From: Aptenodytes patagonicus
Lineage: Eukaryota > Chordata > Aves > Sphenisciformes > Spheniscidae
Length of the DNA stretch: 64,000 nt
Reading direction: 5' to 3'
NCBI RefSeq assembly: GCF_965638725.1
Contig: NC_134950.1
Span: 132,881,636 to 132,945,635 of the forward strand
In this document: piece by piece, positions 23,291 through 36,769 of the stretch
Layout: every line of letters starts with the position of its first letter
How positions within the stretch are numbered: the first letter of the stretch is position 1
Notes under the pieces: model-generated
Told to the model about the DNA's origin: nothing
What the model saw: only the letters and a program-made list of their open reading frames with translations
The model's database searches: none
Translations under genes and position numbers: made by a program

Positions 23291-24658
23291 TTAGGCACAA
23301 AAATCTGACATATTTTATGGTCTGCTGCATATGAAAAATATTCATGTAAGTCCTGTTGGAACAAATGAACTCACACATGTTCTTTACAAATGGTGGTATC
23401 AACATTTTTATAGATGTTTAAAGACATTTTTCTCTGAAATATAGTTGATATCTGTCCCAGCCCACGAGAGCACTTAAAGTACTTTAGACTCATTGTAGGG
23501 ATCTGAAGAAGGGAGTGCCCTCTGCTATATGCAGATAGGAGTTTCAATCAAATGGTTAAAGGGGAGAGATTACACTTGAAGGACTATCATCAAATTCACT
23601 GTCAATATTCTCAGCAGCAGTTACTAATACTATCACTGTCCGGTTTTGCCCAAAGTGACATTATTATTTTCAGTCATTCAATGAGATAAAATTCAATAAT
23701 AATTTATTATCGTGAACTACTTCTAAGCGCAGAATTTCTTCTTACTACATATGAAGCAAATGATACAGGTTATGGTGTGACATTCAGGTACTATCACTAG
23801 CCACAATAAGGCAGGGCTGAAAAAGGTTATACTGGATAATTTCAGGAGGAATGGCTGGCGAGGGGGAAATAAATGAGAATCATTGAGAGTAGAACACACA
23901 TCTTGTAAGAGGAAAAAACAATAGTCACAAACTGCAAGGAAGAGAGAATTTTACAGCTGGGAATACAGCGCTGGGAAGCTATTGCCACTGACCTGGGCAG
24001 CTCATCGGAAAGGCACTGCCTCCACAGGAGGGAGTGTGTCGCAGTGGTGAGAAGAGCAGGAGAAACAAGCCCGTTGAGCTCCAGAGTGCAGAAATGCTGC
24101 TGCATTGGAGTCTCAAACAGATAGGACATCTCCAGATATTCCTGGGAGGAACTCGAGTGGTTTCCCTTGCGTTTATGTGGTTGCTGAAGGCACCAGGCTG
24201 GAGACGGCTGTTGGGAAGAGGATTGTTGGGAAAGGGAGGCAATCAGATAAGCAGATGGAGGGAAAGAATAGCTTCTGTTTGTGATATTCATTGCTTACTT
24301 TCCTTGCTCTGTAGTTGTATCCCTTTCAGACCAGACTTTCAAAGTACAGAGCTAGCAGAAAAATGGAAATGAGGAAATATAGGAAATATCTATGACCAAA
24401 AGTATTTCTCTCTTCCACACCCATCTTGAGCTCACTCGTGCTGTAGAAAGCGCAGGAAGCACAGGGATCAGTATAGAATAGTGCACTGCATGTTTTTTTC
24501 CATAAAACCCTTTAGAAAGTCTTCAAAAGGTGTTCAAGGCCTCAAATGTGTGGCAGGAGCAGTGTAAATTTTACTGAATTTTTTATCTCACTACATTTTT
24601 TTGCAGAATAAAACTTGACAACATATTGGCAATAAGCATCAAAAGGAGACTGGATTCT

Positions 24659-24741
24659 CCTCTTCATTCTTTTTCTCCTGTAATCTTTTTTTTTCTTTCC
24701 TTTCTCTTTTTTCACTTTTCTTTTTTAATGTTTTTTTTTTC
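24659..24741. repeat. Polypyrimidine (T/C-rich) tract
   Basis: About 80 bases are overwhelmingly T and C with several T runs of seven to ten. It directly precedes an AT-rich block that looks more complex than its surroundings. Confidence 0.85.
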
Positions 24742-27700
24742 TATTTATGGCAAACTGACACGATAATTTCTGGGAGTTGGTGGTGTTCCCATAGAAACAG
24801 CCTTGATTTGATGATATCACTGCAGGTTGCTGCTGTTATTCTGCTATGTTCTAATTAAAATAAAATCTTCCTAGATAAATTGCATTTAAATCTTCAGACA
24901 TTTTTCTAGGTAATTGGACTGGTATAATCGCCATTTTTCTTTTGACCATGTCTGTGTGGGGGCCAAAAGACTTAGGGTGATCAAGATGCCATTCTTTTCA
25001 AAGCAATCTTTTTGTCTCAGTTCTCCAGCATTCATAAAACCCAAATGGGCTTTTATAGCTAATAATAGTAGTTATAAGTAGCTTTAAGTGATTTGTGGAA
25101 TAAGAGCTGTAACTATTACATGCCACTGAGGAGCTGCTTCTTTTACTCAACATTTAATACTTTGCAATAACAACTGTTTTTGTTTCAGGCTCTCAATGTG
25201 CTTTCTGTTATTATGACTTAAAGTGCTAATGAATTCGGCATTAAAAGCCAGATGTTTAAGTATCTGGGATAAAACTCTCCAGAGAAGGAGTTCAATTGCC
25301 TTGCAGTAACTGTCCTGGAAATGCAAAAATGGTGTGTCAAAAACTCTTTTTTGTCTTCTTGTTTGCATCCACTTCCCCTGTAGGGCATAGAAAAGGCTTA
25401 AGTGCCAACTCCTCTTTTCTAGATACCGAGATGAAAATAAAATTGTGGGTTTTTTCTAGTCATGAAGTGAATGATGTTAGAGGATGGAAGGGCAAGCAGA
25501 ATGTGGTTACTGAAGCAGCAGGACTGCTTTGAGTTTCTGTGAGTTTGAGAGAGACCCAGTGCAATTATTGATGCAGACAAAGATGCCTCACCCTTTGACA
25601 AGCGAAAACTGCTGTTGTGAGACTTGCTACCATCCTGTTTAAGGAGACAAAACACAAAGAAAATAACCCAGTTCTCATTCTCTGATTTCTCCACCTGTGG
25701 CAACCTAACCCACATAATCACAAGCATTAGTACTTCTTAGTAAAAGGCAATATGATTAACACTGCAACTTTCATTTCTCCCTAGGAAAAATAAGATTAAT
25801 AAGTCTTTTGCAGAGGAGATGGTAATTTATAAAAATTTAGAAGTCCCACAGGTGGAAAATCTAAGAACAGAATTTGGGGCAAGATCTTTTTTTCCACTTT
25901 CTCTATTATAAACTTGCCATCAAATTCCCTTTCATTTAGTGCTATTGTTGTGCTTTGTCATTTGATTTTGATCATATATTTATCAAGTCACTATGTTCAT
26001 CCTCAGATAAACTCTCATAAATAAAGACAATTTACCTGAACATGAGGTAAAACGGGCCAAAGCTGAACACATTCTTAGAAACTACCGGGAAATTAAATGT
26101 ATCAAGGCAGAAATCACCTTTTTATTCTGAGGCTGGAGCGTGCTGTTTATGGTAGGGTCAGAGAAGGCTGTGTGAGCATCCTAGATATTGCAACAGTAAA
26201 AAAAAATAAGAATATTTGTTCCCTTAGAAAGTGTTTCAGTATCCAGAACTGCCCAATCAGCTCATCTCGTAAGCATGGCTTGCACTCCAGCTCAAAAGCT
26301 AACTGAATAAATAAACAGAACAAGCCCAGATGAAATAATTTCTAATTGTGTTTCCAAGGTTAGCAAAGACACACTCTGCAGAGGAGCAGCTCAGCACTAA
26401 TCAGGCTGATGATTCTGGCGTTTAGCACAAGAGGGCTGCAGAACGGGAAAGTCTTCCCCTGAAGCCACCCAGGTAGCCCGCAGTTCCCTTTCTCTCTAGA
26501 AAACTCTGCAGCAGGGCGGGTGCCGAACTCCACAGGTGCTCTGCAGCAGCGCACCTCGCGCAGCACATTTTACCAGCTGAATTAGTCTCAATACAAAGGG
26601 CAGAATGACACCGCAGAAAACGAGCCGCCGGCGCGTTGCTAGCAACCAGCCAACACCTCCGGGTTGTACTGGGCTGCCAAGTCTACCCCAGCCAACTGGA
26701 AAGTCACTAACAAAACACACTTTAAATGTTTCCAGGCAACAAGGTCACCATGTCTTCACTGGTTATGCCATTTGCTTTTTACCCAGCAGGCAGCTACTTT
26801 GTCTTAACAGCTAATTTCTGCCTTTTCTTTGCCTTCTAGTACTCTCCAGCATATTGAATACCACCCTTTTCTCCTGTTGGGGGCCAGTTTTGGAGTCCCG
26901 ACTAAAAAAGGAGGGATTTTGATGCAGAATTCGCTGAAATCAGAGGTTTGACACCCAGTGGCTTCTACCACAGCTGTTGCTTTTAATGTAGTTAGTGATC
27001 TTTCACAGATCTTTTTCTCTACTCATCTTTGAGGCCATCTATGTCTCTTTCATTCTGATTTATAACAGCTTGCCCCTTAATTTCATTTCTTTCTAAGATT
27101 TCCAAGTTTTTAGTTTGTTGTTTGAAGCAAAGACAGAAAAAAATCCTTTTGGTTTGTCTAGAAAACTTTACTTTTTAAATTTACAGTTCATAAATATCCT
27201 GTGAACTAAACAAAACTCTTTTCCCTTTTGGAGGATGGTACATTTCTTTGTGAGTTTTGATAAAAGTATATACAGTTTGGAATAAAATCAGATTTATTAG
27301 GCAAAACTGTTGTGCTTACACCAGATTGAGCTTAAGCATCTTAGCAGCATCAGCAAAAATGAATTTTGCTGTCTGGAGAAGAGGCCTGGGTTCTTCCTAC
27401 CAGAGGAGAGGGGGAAGGGAGGGAGGGGAAGGACAGAGCTATGGTGAAGAGCAGAGAGGACAGTTCAGGAAAGCCAGACTTGCTGCTGCCAGAGGAACGG
27501 GTGAGGACGACAACTGCTTATTCTGAAATGGCTCATTCCCTGTCCTAAGCAACAGCCCTGACTGGGTTTTCAGGCTCCGGCTTTGACAATGCTGCCCACG
27601 TAGCTCTCACTGTGTCTGCTGCTTGTAGTACATATCCAGCTTTCACTTTAGGGTACAGGAAGATGATGTTCAGATCCTTTCCTTGCCTGATGTGGAGCAA

Positions 27701-29149
27701 GGAATTATGTTTAGGTCTGATATTTTAGGAGAGTACCTTGGTCATTGACTCAGGGTGTGTTTGAACATCTGCTCTTGAAACTGTCCACTTTGTTTAACTC
27801 CAGTCATCAGAGCTGGCCCTGGAAGTCACAGACGAATGCCCTGCAGAGCACCATTGCTCATTCTCTGGCCCAAAGAACATTTGAAGTGTATGAACAACTC
27901 CTGCAGGAAAGACTGTGAGAAAACAGTCCTGTTGCCATGTCTCTAGCACTAAATCTGGATGTGGTTCCTGGTTCCCAAAGCATGGAATTATTCTTGATTC
28001 TCACCAAAATTCCCATTTTTCCATTCTGTTTTTCACCCCATTCAGCACACAACTGAAATTCATATTTAGTTTTACATTATTTTAACTACAATGTACTGTC
28101 ACATCATCTGCTTCCACCCTTATTGTAGCAGTTCCCTTCTTATACGTCACAGTACTGCAAGGTTCAGGTGGTGTAGAAATTTGAACTGAACTACAAAAGA
28201 CAGAAGAAAGTGATTTTCTTTCTGTTTCCAAATTGAATTCTGTTTTCTTTTCTTAGTTTTTAAAGTTCTGCATGTTTTTATGGAACTCTGCCAATCTGAT
28301 CCAGTGTGTTTCTGCAACCTTAGGGCTCACACACGATTGAGGTATGAGAGCTTAAGAAGTTACTGCACATCAGCTAAGCCATGGCAACTTTCCTGTGTTC
28401 AGGCTTAGCCCACAGCAAATGCGATGTAATGTGAGTTATCTTAAGCCATGATGGACTTATCTCTCCTCTGTACTTTCCTGGGAGGCTGCTGGGTGTCGTT
28501 ATTCCAGTTGCACTGATTTGTCTATTTGGGCTCTCTATCCCCCTATCCTATAAGTAATTAAATCACTTCCTGCTATGCATTTAACCTTTAAAATCTTCCC
28601 TTTTTTACTTCACTTTAATTGGCTGCTGCTGCAGATGATACTTTATCATACTTTGCTCTTACGTGGAAGTCTGTACTAAACATTACAGGCTGGTTAGAGG
28701 AAGGTTTTCAGTACAGAAGAAAGAAAGAACAAGAGTAAATGCAAACAAGTCTGTACACAAAGGCAGCGAATCCCTTTCTAAATGAATGCCTGCTGTATAA
28801 TAGACACCTCATCTTACCTGACTGCTGATGCACGAGACTCCAAAGGTCTGACCAAAAATAATGGATGAAGAGGGAAGTGTAATGAGTGCACCCAAGAGCA
28901 TGAGGCCACCCAACAGATGCAAGACCGGGTGTGTGGCTACTGCTTTGGGGAGACCTTGGTGCAGTCCTTTGGTTATGGGGCAACTCGCAGAGATGCTGCC
29001 AGGGCTGCAGGCCATGCATCAGGTGCATTTGTATTGCAAATGCTAGAGATGCCAACTCTGCAGCGAGGCATAGGTTAATGCAATGCAAAAAGGGCCTGGA
29101 AAACAGCAAGTCTAATTATTACAGTTGTGCAACTGAAGTAAAGAGGAGA

Positions 29150-29620
29150 GTGTGACTGCTAAGGGCTCAGATACCAGATAAATGAGCAGAATGTCTGTAG
29201 TCCATCCAGGGGCTAAGAATGGTCTACAAAAGATACCTGTGGTATTGCGTCTGCAGACCGGGACAAGTCCAGCTACAGCGTTAAAAGAAACATAGCCTGA
29301 CCTGAGTATCCATCATTGCTGAGGCCTGGAGCTTGTGTGCCTCCTTAGGGGTTGGGTTAAGTATGTAACCATTTAGAAAGGGCATGATAAAAGATAATAC
29401 CCAACAATATGCTACAAGATATAAAGAACTAAATAAATGTATACAAAAGAGAATTGCAGCTTGAGGGTTATGGGATTCAGGTAGCTGGACAATTGACCAC
29501 TGCTTGATTGACAGTAAATCATTGCTGTTTGTTATCCTGTCTTAATAAAGTAAGGCTAGTGATAAATCTGGTGTCAAGTTGAGCTCTGTGGCTGAGCAAG
29601 GCTATGAGTGAATTTGGTTC
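29150..29620 (+). mobile_element. Possible old LTR-retrotransposon LTR fragment
   Basis: A TATA-like ATATAAAG (about 29419-29426) is followed about 120 bp later by a poly(A) signal AATAAA (29544-29549). The sequence after it, AAGTAAGGCTAGTGATAAATC then TGGTGTCAAG, has the look of avian LTR U5 regions. The spacing fits an LTR promoter plus polyadenylation module on the plus strand. I could not find clean TG/CA ends or target duplications, so the limits and the call itself are tentative. Confidence 0.3.
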
Positions 29621-32600
29621 CTGGTAGAAATAGGATTTGAAATCAATTTAGGAGCAGCCAATTGTGGCTTAGCAGCTGCACCCTGGAGAGCCAGGAGCAG
29701 GAGTGAGGCGTACCTTGGGGGAGCAGGCAGTGCAGGGGGGGCCTGTGGAAGGAATTCAGTTGAGAGTGCTTTGTTCTCGTGGCATGAAACACAACAGGTC
29801 TGAAACAAATGAACAGAACTGTTTTTGAACAAATGTCTTCTTACCCACATTTTCAGCCTTTGGGGCCTTGGCTTACCCTGCTAACACACAGAGGTGGAAC
29901 TAAAGCAATCCCGATATCCAAGTCTCACTAGAGTCCAAACTCAACCTTCTTTCCAAAAATGAACTAAATACGGACCGAATGAGGATTGGATTTTTGCATC
30001 TCAGGGTCTTCCCTGCAGTTAATAACTCTAGGAATATTCTTCCCTCATAATTTGTGTGATGAAATGCAGCAGTTATTTAGTAGCCTACTGCGAAATGAAG
30101 AATGAGACCACCTGTCAAAGGCTGGTGGAGCTGGGTGCAGCAAAATCTTCCTGCCAAGTCACCGGGAGGCTGCCACATATTCAGAAGAGATTAGTGCAAT
30201 CATGGGACACCTACAAAATCTGCCCTGAATGTCTGCAGTCAGGTGATTACTTTCTATAAGAGTTTTTATCTCTTTGACAGATTGTTCATTGCAGCATTGG
30301 TTCTGTGAAGAGAAGACGGTTGGCCTACTTCACTATTTCATTATTTTAACTTAATGAAATTGTATAAACACATTATAATCATGGGAGTTGCAGAGATTAA
30401 ATGGAAACAACCAAACATTGCTTTAGACCCATGAACAGATCTTTATATTCTGAGACAGTTGCCAAAATTGTGACTATTTTCATCATACTCTCCTACACAG
30501 AGAAATAAAATCTGTGCTAAACATGTTAAATTTCTATCAATGTATACGAATACGTAAAAAGAAAGAGAGTTTGGTTTGACATAAATCTGATTGTCATTAC
30601 TGTAGCAAAGTAGACACACACCCAAACACAGGAGGATGCTGGTAAAGAAAGCTGATCCTCGTTTTCTGCTTCAGTCTCTCAACATGGATTAAGCTGACAA
30701 AAGGATTAATAACCTTGTCACATCACAGAGGTTAGAAGTCACAAACTGACACTGCTCCTATTGCAATAACCGTAGAAATGAGAATAAAGGCAAAGAGACT
30801 AAGAGACCATTTTGATAGTGTTGTTCATAGCTATTTATTCATTAAACCCATAGAAGTTTAAACACACCAGTTCATTGTTCAACCTCCTGGCCAAATTTCA
30901 TCTGCTTGAGGTAGCCAGAGTCGGCTGAACCGAAGTGCAAACCCCTTGTGATATGTGATACAGACCCCATCTGCGCTGGTTCACAGAGGCGTTTTACAGC
31001 TCACAGCTACGATGCTGTAACTCTTCAGCTCAAACTGCAGCAGCACGTCGATCCTCGAGGTTTGTTTCCCCCAAGGTCCCTGGTTCATTCCTCAATGTAT
31101 CAGCCAAGGCAGCAGCTTGCATATGAGCTTCCATTGCAAAAAAGAAATTGCATGTGAGACCTTGATACGATTAGACAAAACCACATCCTAGGCAGCCAGC
31201 ATCAGCAGCTTTTGATGTTTAAGTTGTCCATGTAGTGGACTGGGGCATTAACTGTGAACGGTACCTTCACCAAGTAAAGCTTCACACTAATCAAGGAATT
31301 GCAATTGTGTGATCAATTTGGAGGCATAATTATTACAAGGTGCACAAATCAGGCAGTTTGGTCCACCAACAGCTACATGAGTAGAGGACAGATAATACAC
31401 TGATATTGAAGTGCTTTGCATCTTTATTCCCTACTGCTGCCCAGTTTACCTCTAGGTTTTGTACTGTTTAAGCTATACCAGCTTAAAAACAAATACAATT
31501 AACATGCTAACCATCATCCTGCTAAAATAAGGCTGATCTAGTCCCTTGAATTTAGAATTTATTCCCAACCGGTGTTCATTTGCACCAAGGCCACTGTCAT
31601 AATCCAATATAATCCTCACCAGTTTGTATACGCCCAAAAGCGCTGGAGCTTTACATCTCCCACACTCTTTAGGACTGCATCCTGCCCACTACACAACAAA
31701 TTTCAACTACACCCTGTTCCTTTAAGCAACAAGAAGCAGGGAAGTATAGGTCTGGCATTCCTCCCAGGTCTTAAACACATATCTAGCTACATGCTTTTAT
31801 GAACATATTCCAACTATGAGTAACGTTTGTATAACTACATGCATGATAAAGCATTGGGTATTTTAGTTTTGTCACAGTGTCTCCAGGACATGAATTGTAC
31901 ATGCCATAACAGGACGACTGTGACACCTGTAGTGGCCACATCCTGAGCACAATCTGCTCTGAAACCCATGGAGTGACTGGGGCTGGAGCTTGCTCTCATG
32001 TTTGACTTCCAATGAAATTGCCAGAAGTTGGACTTAAGCATGCAATCTGTCTTGTAAGATAAAGTTATTTTACAGAGCAGCAACCTTTATCTAAAATTTC
32101 CTTTGGGTCTGCTCCTGAGAGGCACTTGGTCCTTGCTGCTCAACAGGAAGCCTGTTGGTATCAGCGGTTTGGAGAATGGTCTTTGCTGAAACGCAAGCCA
32201 AGGTTCCCAAGCCAAAGTTGTTGGATCACTGACTCAAAACAGGGTACAATAGAGTTGCAGGAGGCTCTTTATTCCAGAGAATGAGGGAAAAGTCATCTTG
32301 TGTATGTGTGTTTTTTTCCATCTTTGGAGCTGATTGCATTAGGTGATGCAGGTGGTTGGTCACATCACAATGAATTACCAACACGAACATTTCATGACGA
32401 TAAGGTTCATGGATCACTGGAGACATAAAAGACTTTCTTTGTTTGAGTGCCCAGAAAGAAGTTGCTATTTGGCATTTTTATTTTTCATTGAATAAATAAT
32501 CTGAAACTAGAGACTTGTCCGTCACCTTGTGAGTGACATTTTAAAAAACTGGGGTAAACAGGAGAGAATTAATGATTGTGTAAGCATCGCATTTCACAAA

Positions 32601-33262
32601 GGGCAGGATCCCAAATGCTCTTGCTTTTGTTAGGTGGCAGATCACAGCCTGCAGAAGTTCTGGATGAAATTACTTCTCGTGAAGTCCAGGAACATGGGAG
32701 GGACACACCATAGGCCAGGAGCAGGCCACCTCTGATGGTGGTTTCTGTAGCTGCACCTAAACACAAATTTCCTGAACACCATGTTTTCCTCCTGCATAGT
32801 TGGCTTTTATGAGCAGTAAATAATGTGAGACCAGAGAAGACCTTCTGATTGCAGAGCCTTCCAATGATACTGTGGAACACAGAGTCAAACTGGTCGGAAA
32901 ATACTATTTAAAGATTACTTTGTTTTAAAGAAATTGCTAGTTGTAATCCCAAGCATTAAGATAATCTAAAAATGATGTGAAGGGACATCAGTTTTGCAGA
33001 AGAATCAATGATGCTATGACTTCTGTCATAGAATATTGAAAAGATTTTTAAAATGGCAAGCAAATAAGAATGGATAAAGTAATTGCAGAGTCGTATTCAG
33101 TGGATTAAACGCATTGACCACTATGTAGATGTAGCATATGAAGTTCCTGTTCTTCAAGCACTTTCAATTTGACAGTTTCCTTTTGTGAATCAAGAACTTT
33201 TAAGTGATAGCTTTTGGTAAGCTCAGTGTGGTAAATGGAAACAAACCAGATGATTACCCTAC

Positions 33263-33458
33263 CACAGAATCACAGAATGATTGAGGTTGGAAGGCACTTC
33301 TGGAAGTCATCTGGTCCAACTCTCCCTGCTCAAGCAGGGTCACCTACAGCCAGTTGCCCAGGGCCATGTCCAGACAGCTTTTGAATATCTCCAAGGAGGG
33401 AGATTCCACAACCTCTGTAGGCCACCTGTGCCAGTGCTCAGTCACCATCACAGTGAAG
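33263..33458 (-). mobile_element. Outer CR1 LINE, 3' part (interrupted)
   Basis: Starts with CAGAATCACAGAATGATTGAGG and continues GGTTGGAAGGCACTTCTGG, the complement of the CR1 3' terminal region with its ATTCTGTG-type tail, so the element points to the minus strand. It runs through the short UTR and the end of ORF2 until about 33458, where an oppositely oriented CR1 tail has been inserted. It resumes at 33655. This is a typical 5'-truncated avian CR1 insertion. Confidence 0.85.
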
Positions 33459-33654
33459 GTCAGACTATCTGATTTTAAAGGCCCCTTCCAACGCAAACCA
33501 TTCTTTGATTCTGTGGAAGTGTTCAAAGTCAGGTTCAACGGGGCTTTGAGCAACCTGATCTAGTGAAAGTTGTCCCTGCCCATGGCAGGTGGGTTGAACT
33601 ACATGATCTTTAAAGGTCCCTTCCAACCCAAACCATTCCATGATACTATGAAAA
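33459..33654 (+). mobile_element. Inner CR1 insertion with two successive 3' tails
   Basis: This segment holds CR1 3' end sequence in plus orientation. First there is a short tail ending CCATTCTTTGATTCTGTG (about 33459-33515). A second, longer copy then runs from GTTCAAAGTCAGGTTCAACG to CCATTCCATGATACTATG (about 33516-33654). Both contain the diagnostic TTTAAAGG(T/C)CCCTTCCAAC block. It splits the minus-oriented CR1, so it was inserted later. Two tails suggest either two insertions or a tail duplication. Confidence 0.8.
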
Positions 33655-33945
33655 GTGTTTCCTGATGTTCAGACGGAGTCTCACATGTTTCAGTTTGTGC
33701 CCATTGCCTCTGGTCCTGTCACTGGGCACCACTGAAAAGAGCTCCATTTTCTTTATACCCTCCATTCAGATATTTGTACACATTGATGAGATCCCCCTGA
33801 GCCTTCTCTTCTCCGGGCTGAACAGTCCCAGCTCTCTCAGCCTTTCCTCATACGTGAGATGCTCCAGCCCAGGATACTGTTGGAGTCTTGCTGCAAGGGC
33901 ACATGGCTGGCTCATGTCCAACTTGTTGTCCAACTCATGCCCAGC
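33655..33945 (-). mobile_element. Outer CR1 LINE, ORF2 C-terminal part (continued, internally deleted)
   Basis: AAGTGTTTCCTGATGTTCAG resumes the outer CR1 and continues through the complement of the ORF2 C-terminal coding region (SLSRREKAQGDLI-type segment) to about 33870. It then appears to jump to GGCTGGCTCATGTCCAACTTG, which in the fuller CR1 of this window (around 53215) lies roughly 200 bp further upstream. This implies an internal deletion. The right limit is approximate. Confidence 0.75.
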
Positions 33946-34452
33946 TCATGTCCATGAGTAATTCTGTTTCCACTGCAATCATACAGCTTACAAGTAACAT
34001 TTATTAATCCAGAAAAACTGTGAGTAAATAATAGCACTCTAATTTTTAAGAGACTTAGCTACTTGAAACCCAGCCAGCTAAAGAAGTAGATGTGTTAATG
34101 CAATCATTTCTATTGAGTTTTCTGAATGGTGGTAAGTCAGAGTTGTACAGTCCAGGTGATTCTTGTCTTCATAATAACCAATGTCAATAGTTCAAATAAT
34201 AAGTTATCTACTTAGGGCTGTTTCTTTTACAGCAGAGCATGGCAGTGAAAGCTATGTCATCTACATTTCAAATGGTTTACCTCCTTGATTAATCCCCCCT
34301 AAAATAAAAAATTCATTTGATTGCATGATCCTTAATATTTGCTTTGTATGTGTTATTATGACGATATTTTGATCTGCGCCATCATTTCTAAGCATTACTA
34401 GACACACTGCTTCTGCCTACAGGAGCTGAAAAATGGCATCAATTCTTTTTTA

Positions 34453-34468
34453 CCACTGGGTGGCGATC
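34453..34468 (+). promoter_or_regulatory. CTCF-like motif (weaker)
   Basis: CCACTGGGTGGCGATC fits the degenerate CTCF core with one disfavoured base (G in place of the A after CCACY). Tentative. Confidence 0.3.
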
Positions 34469-36749
34469 TCTTAAAAATTATGGACGCTAGAAGTATCTTG
34501 CCCGATCTTTTAATTACGGTGTAAGTAAAGGAAAACTCAGAGATAAGACTTTAATACTACTGAATAGCAGTGGTAAAGTCAGTCTAAAGGAAAACAGTAT
34601 CTTAAAGTCTGCTGTCTAAGCATAAGACATCCCAGCAGATCTGGCTACATTGAAAACAATACCATCATTTTATAGTGTCACCTGTGCCAAAGTATTCAAA
34701 TGCTGCAGAGTTTTATTTTGACTTCTCAGACGAAGCAAAGGGCTTTCTACCCAGCCAGATGCATCTCACAGCTTTGGAGAAATATTTTAGGTGTAAATCC
34801 TCTCTGACTGAGATGCATTTTGAAGTGAATTGTAGTTGCTTTTCAATCACTGGCTGGGATTTTGTTGATCCAGACACATTTATACGTAAGCAAAGCTTTT
34901 CTGCTTGTACCCTGAAGGGACTTCATCATGTCAGCAAGTCCCAAATGTATACCTATTTAGTATAAGAATTAATAAAGATTTAGATACACCTAAATGAAAT
35001 CAAGCTCTCTAGGAGTGCAATGTCACATTAGCTAATCTATCTTTGAATTTGTCTTTCCTTTTATAGAGTTTTGCAAATTTCATAATAGAGTGAACTGTGA
35101 CCATTCTGTCACAAAACAGTGCTGCTTCCTAAAGTCAAAGCCCTTCTGATTTTTACCATACTTTCAGCTCATGTAATGCTGCTGTGCTTGTTATTTACCA
35201 TCCTTCTCTACATTCAACAGTCAGAGTAGAGTAGCTGCTTAAAATACGTTTCTTCTCATTCTTTGATTATTGTCCAGATTAGGAAGCCACCAGGAAGGCT
35301 TCACCTTCAACGATGGTGTGCCAAGTGCAGTTCTGCAGAAACACTCATTCCTTTATCATGCCCTCAGATATGAAAGTGGAGGAGGCAATGTGAGCAACAA
35401 GACAGACATAAATAAATAAACTTTTTTTGAGAAATCTAGCAATTAGGGTTTTCAATATACTGAGTGCCATGTATTGTCCACAGACAGAATTTCTAAATGG
35501 GGTTATCACATAGCCTTAAAATGCCACTGTCTGTATAGAAGCATTGCTGAATACTCCAAGTTCTCTTAACTAGTTGAACTAGCAAATTTTTCAAATGAGA
35601 GTTAGGTATAGGTTAGATACAAAACTAGCAGCCAGTCTTGCATACCTAGACAAGAAATCTCCCAGGTTTGAGAAGGTTTACAAAAGTGATACCTCATAAA
35701 TGCGTGCGTTATTGTGCTGCATCAGTTTGAAAAGGTACTTGTGGTTTACGGATAATTTTGATTAATGTTGAAAAATTATTGAAGAAGTCTTTTATATATA
35801 GCTATACTTCTGTTAAAGACTTTAATGACTGTTTAAAAACTCCAGCAACGACGAGCTCCACATTTGGCCTGGACGGCACTGCAGTCCCGCAGCAAAAAGT
35901 TTATATTTAATATAAGGTAACCACTACCTTTTCCCAACCCAATCAGGAGCCACAAGACATACCCATTTCCTTTTGACAACAATTAAATATAGAGATGCGG
36001 TTTTCAGTGAATAAGATAAATAAGTTGAGCCTGGACTCTGCCAACTGCAAACAAAAGCACATGAGCAAAGGTTGGCACCACACCCGGCCTACCCTTAGCA
36101 CTTTTATTATTTAGTCAGCTTAGTCACAGCTGAACAGCTTGTGATATGCCTTCTTGCAGGACATGCTGGAGAGGTCTACAGGACCAAATGGACGTCTTTG
36201 GATCTCCACAGTCTTTCATCTGTTGCTTATCCTAATGAGATAAGAAAATAAGTGCCACAATTTTTGGAGTTCATAAGACAGTGTTCAAAGTATGAAACAA
36301 TAAAAAAGCAATATCATAGAAGGGAAGAAAAAGCCCTTAGCTTAGCTACAAGACTGGAGGAGTGCGGCTCCTCTACCAGACAACTGTTTCCAAAATGTTT
36401 GTCCATATGTTATTACGATAGTAGTCACTCCTGCTATGCACCTCACAGACTTACTTCTTCCTTGCTGGCTTTTGGATTTCATCAGGAAACTTAACCCTCT
36501 GGATGCCGTGGAAATGCATCATCACCCTTCTGAGCAATCACTTGGCTTGCGGCCAAGACATTCTTGCCTTCGCTGAGCAAAATGGAAAGGAATTATGACC
36601 ACAATAAAGCATTCAGTTTACTAATTGCTATTTAATTGCTGTTCAGCCTTTCCAATGCATTAACTAGCAATGACAGTGTTACATAAACACTTGAAAGCAC
36701 CAGTCGACTCTTTAGGACGCAGGGAAAAGCATAGCGTGTCTGAATGTGC

Positions 36750-36769
36750 GTGTGTGTGTGTGTGTGTGT
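36750..36769. repeat. (GT)10 microsatellite
   Basis: Ten uninterrupted GT units, extended on the left by an imperfect TGTGC. Confidence 0.95.

Larger units (their letters stand above)
17991..33262. other. Intergenic sequence between WIPF3 promoter and nested CR1; no gene seen
   Basis: I find no exon with conserved protein similarity and no RNA gene. Open frames up to 149 codons occur but lack splice context and recognisable composition. Identifiable items are a 59-bp exact duplication (22190/23232), a CTCF-like motif (22392), homopolymer and pyrimidine tracts, a weak LTR-like segment (29.15-29.6 kb), and two AT-rich blocks with clustered homeodomain/POU-like words (about 18.95-19.06 and 24.76-24.96 kb) that could be conserved enhancers. 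Much of the rest is featureless. Confidence 0.6.

Noticed and set aside
23842..24372. 149-aa minus and 112-aa plus frames
   Set aside because: Overlapping frames with no family resemblance, no splice or promoter context, and composition like the flanking DNA.
28708..29109. 133-aa minus-strand frame
   Set aside because: No similarity to a known family and no splice context. A chance frame of this length is expected in 64 kb.
31080..31095. GGTTCATTCC, a Pol III B-box-like word
   Set aside because: No paired A box at the right distance and no tRNA fold.
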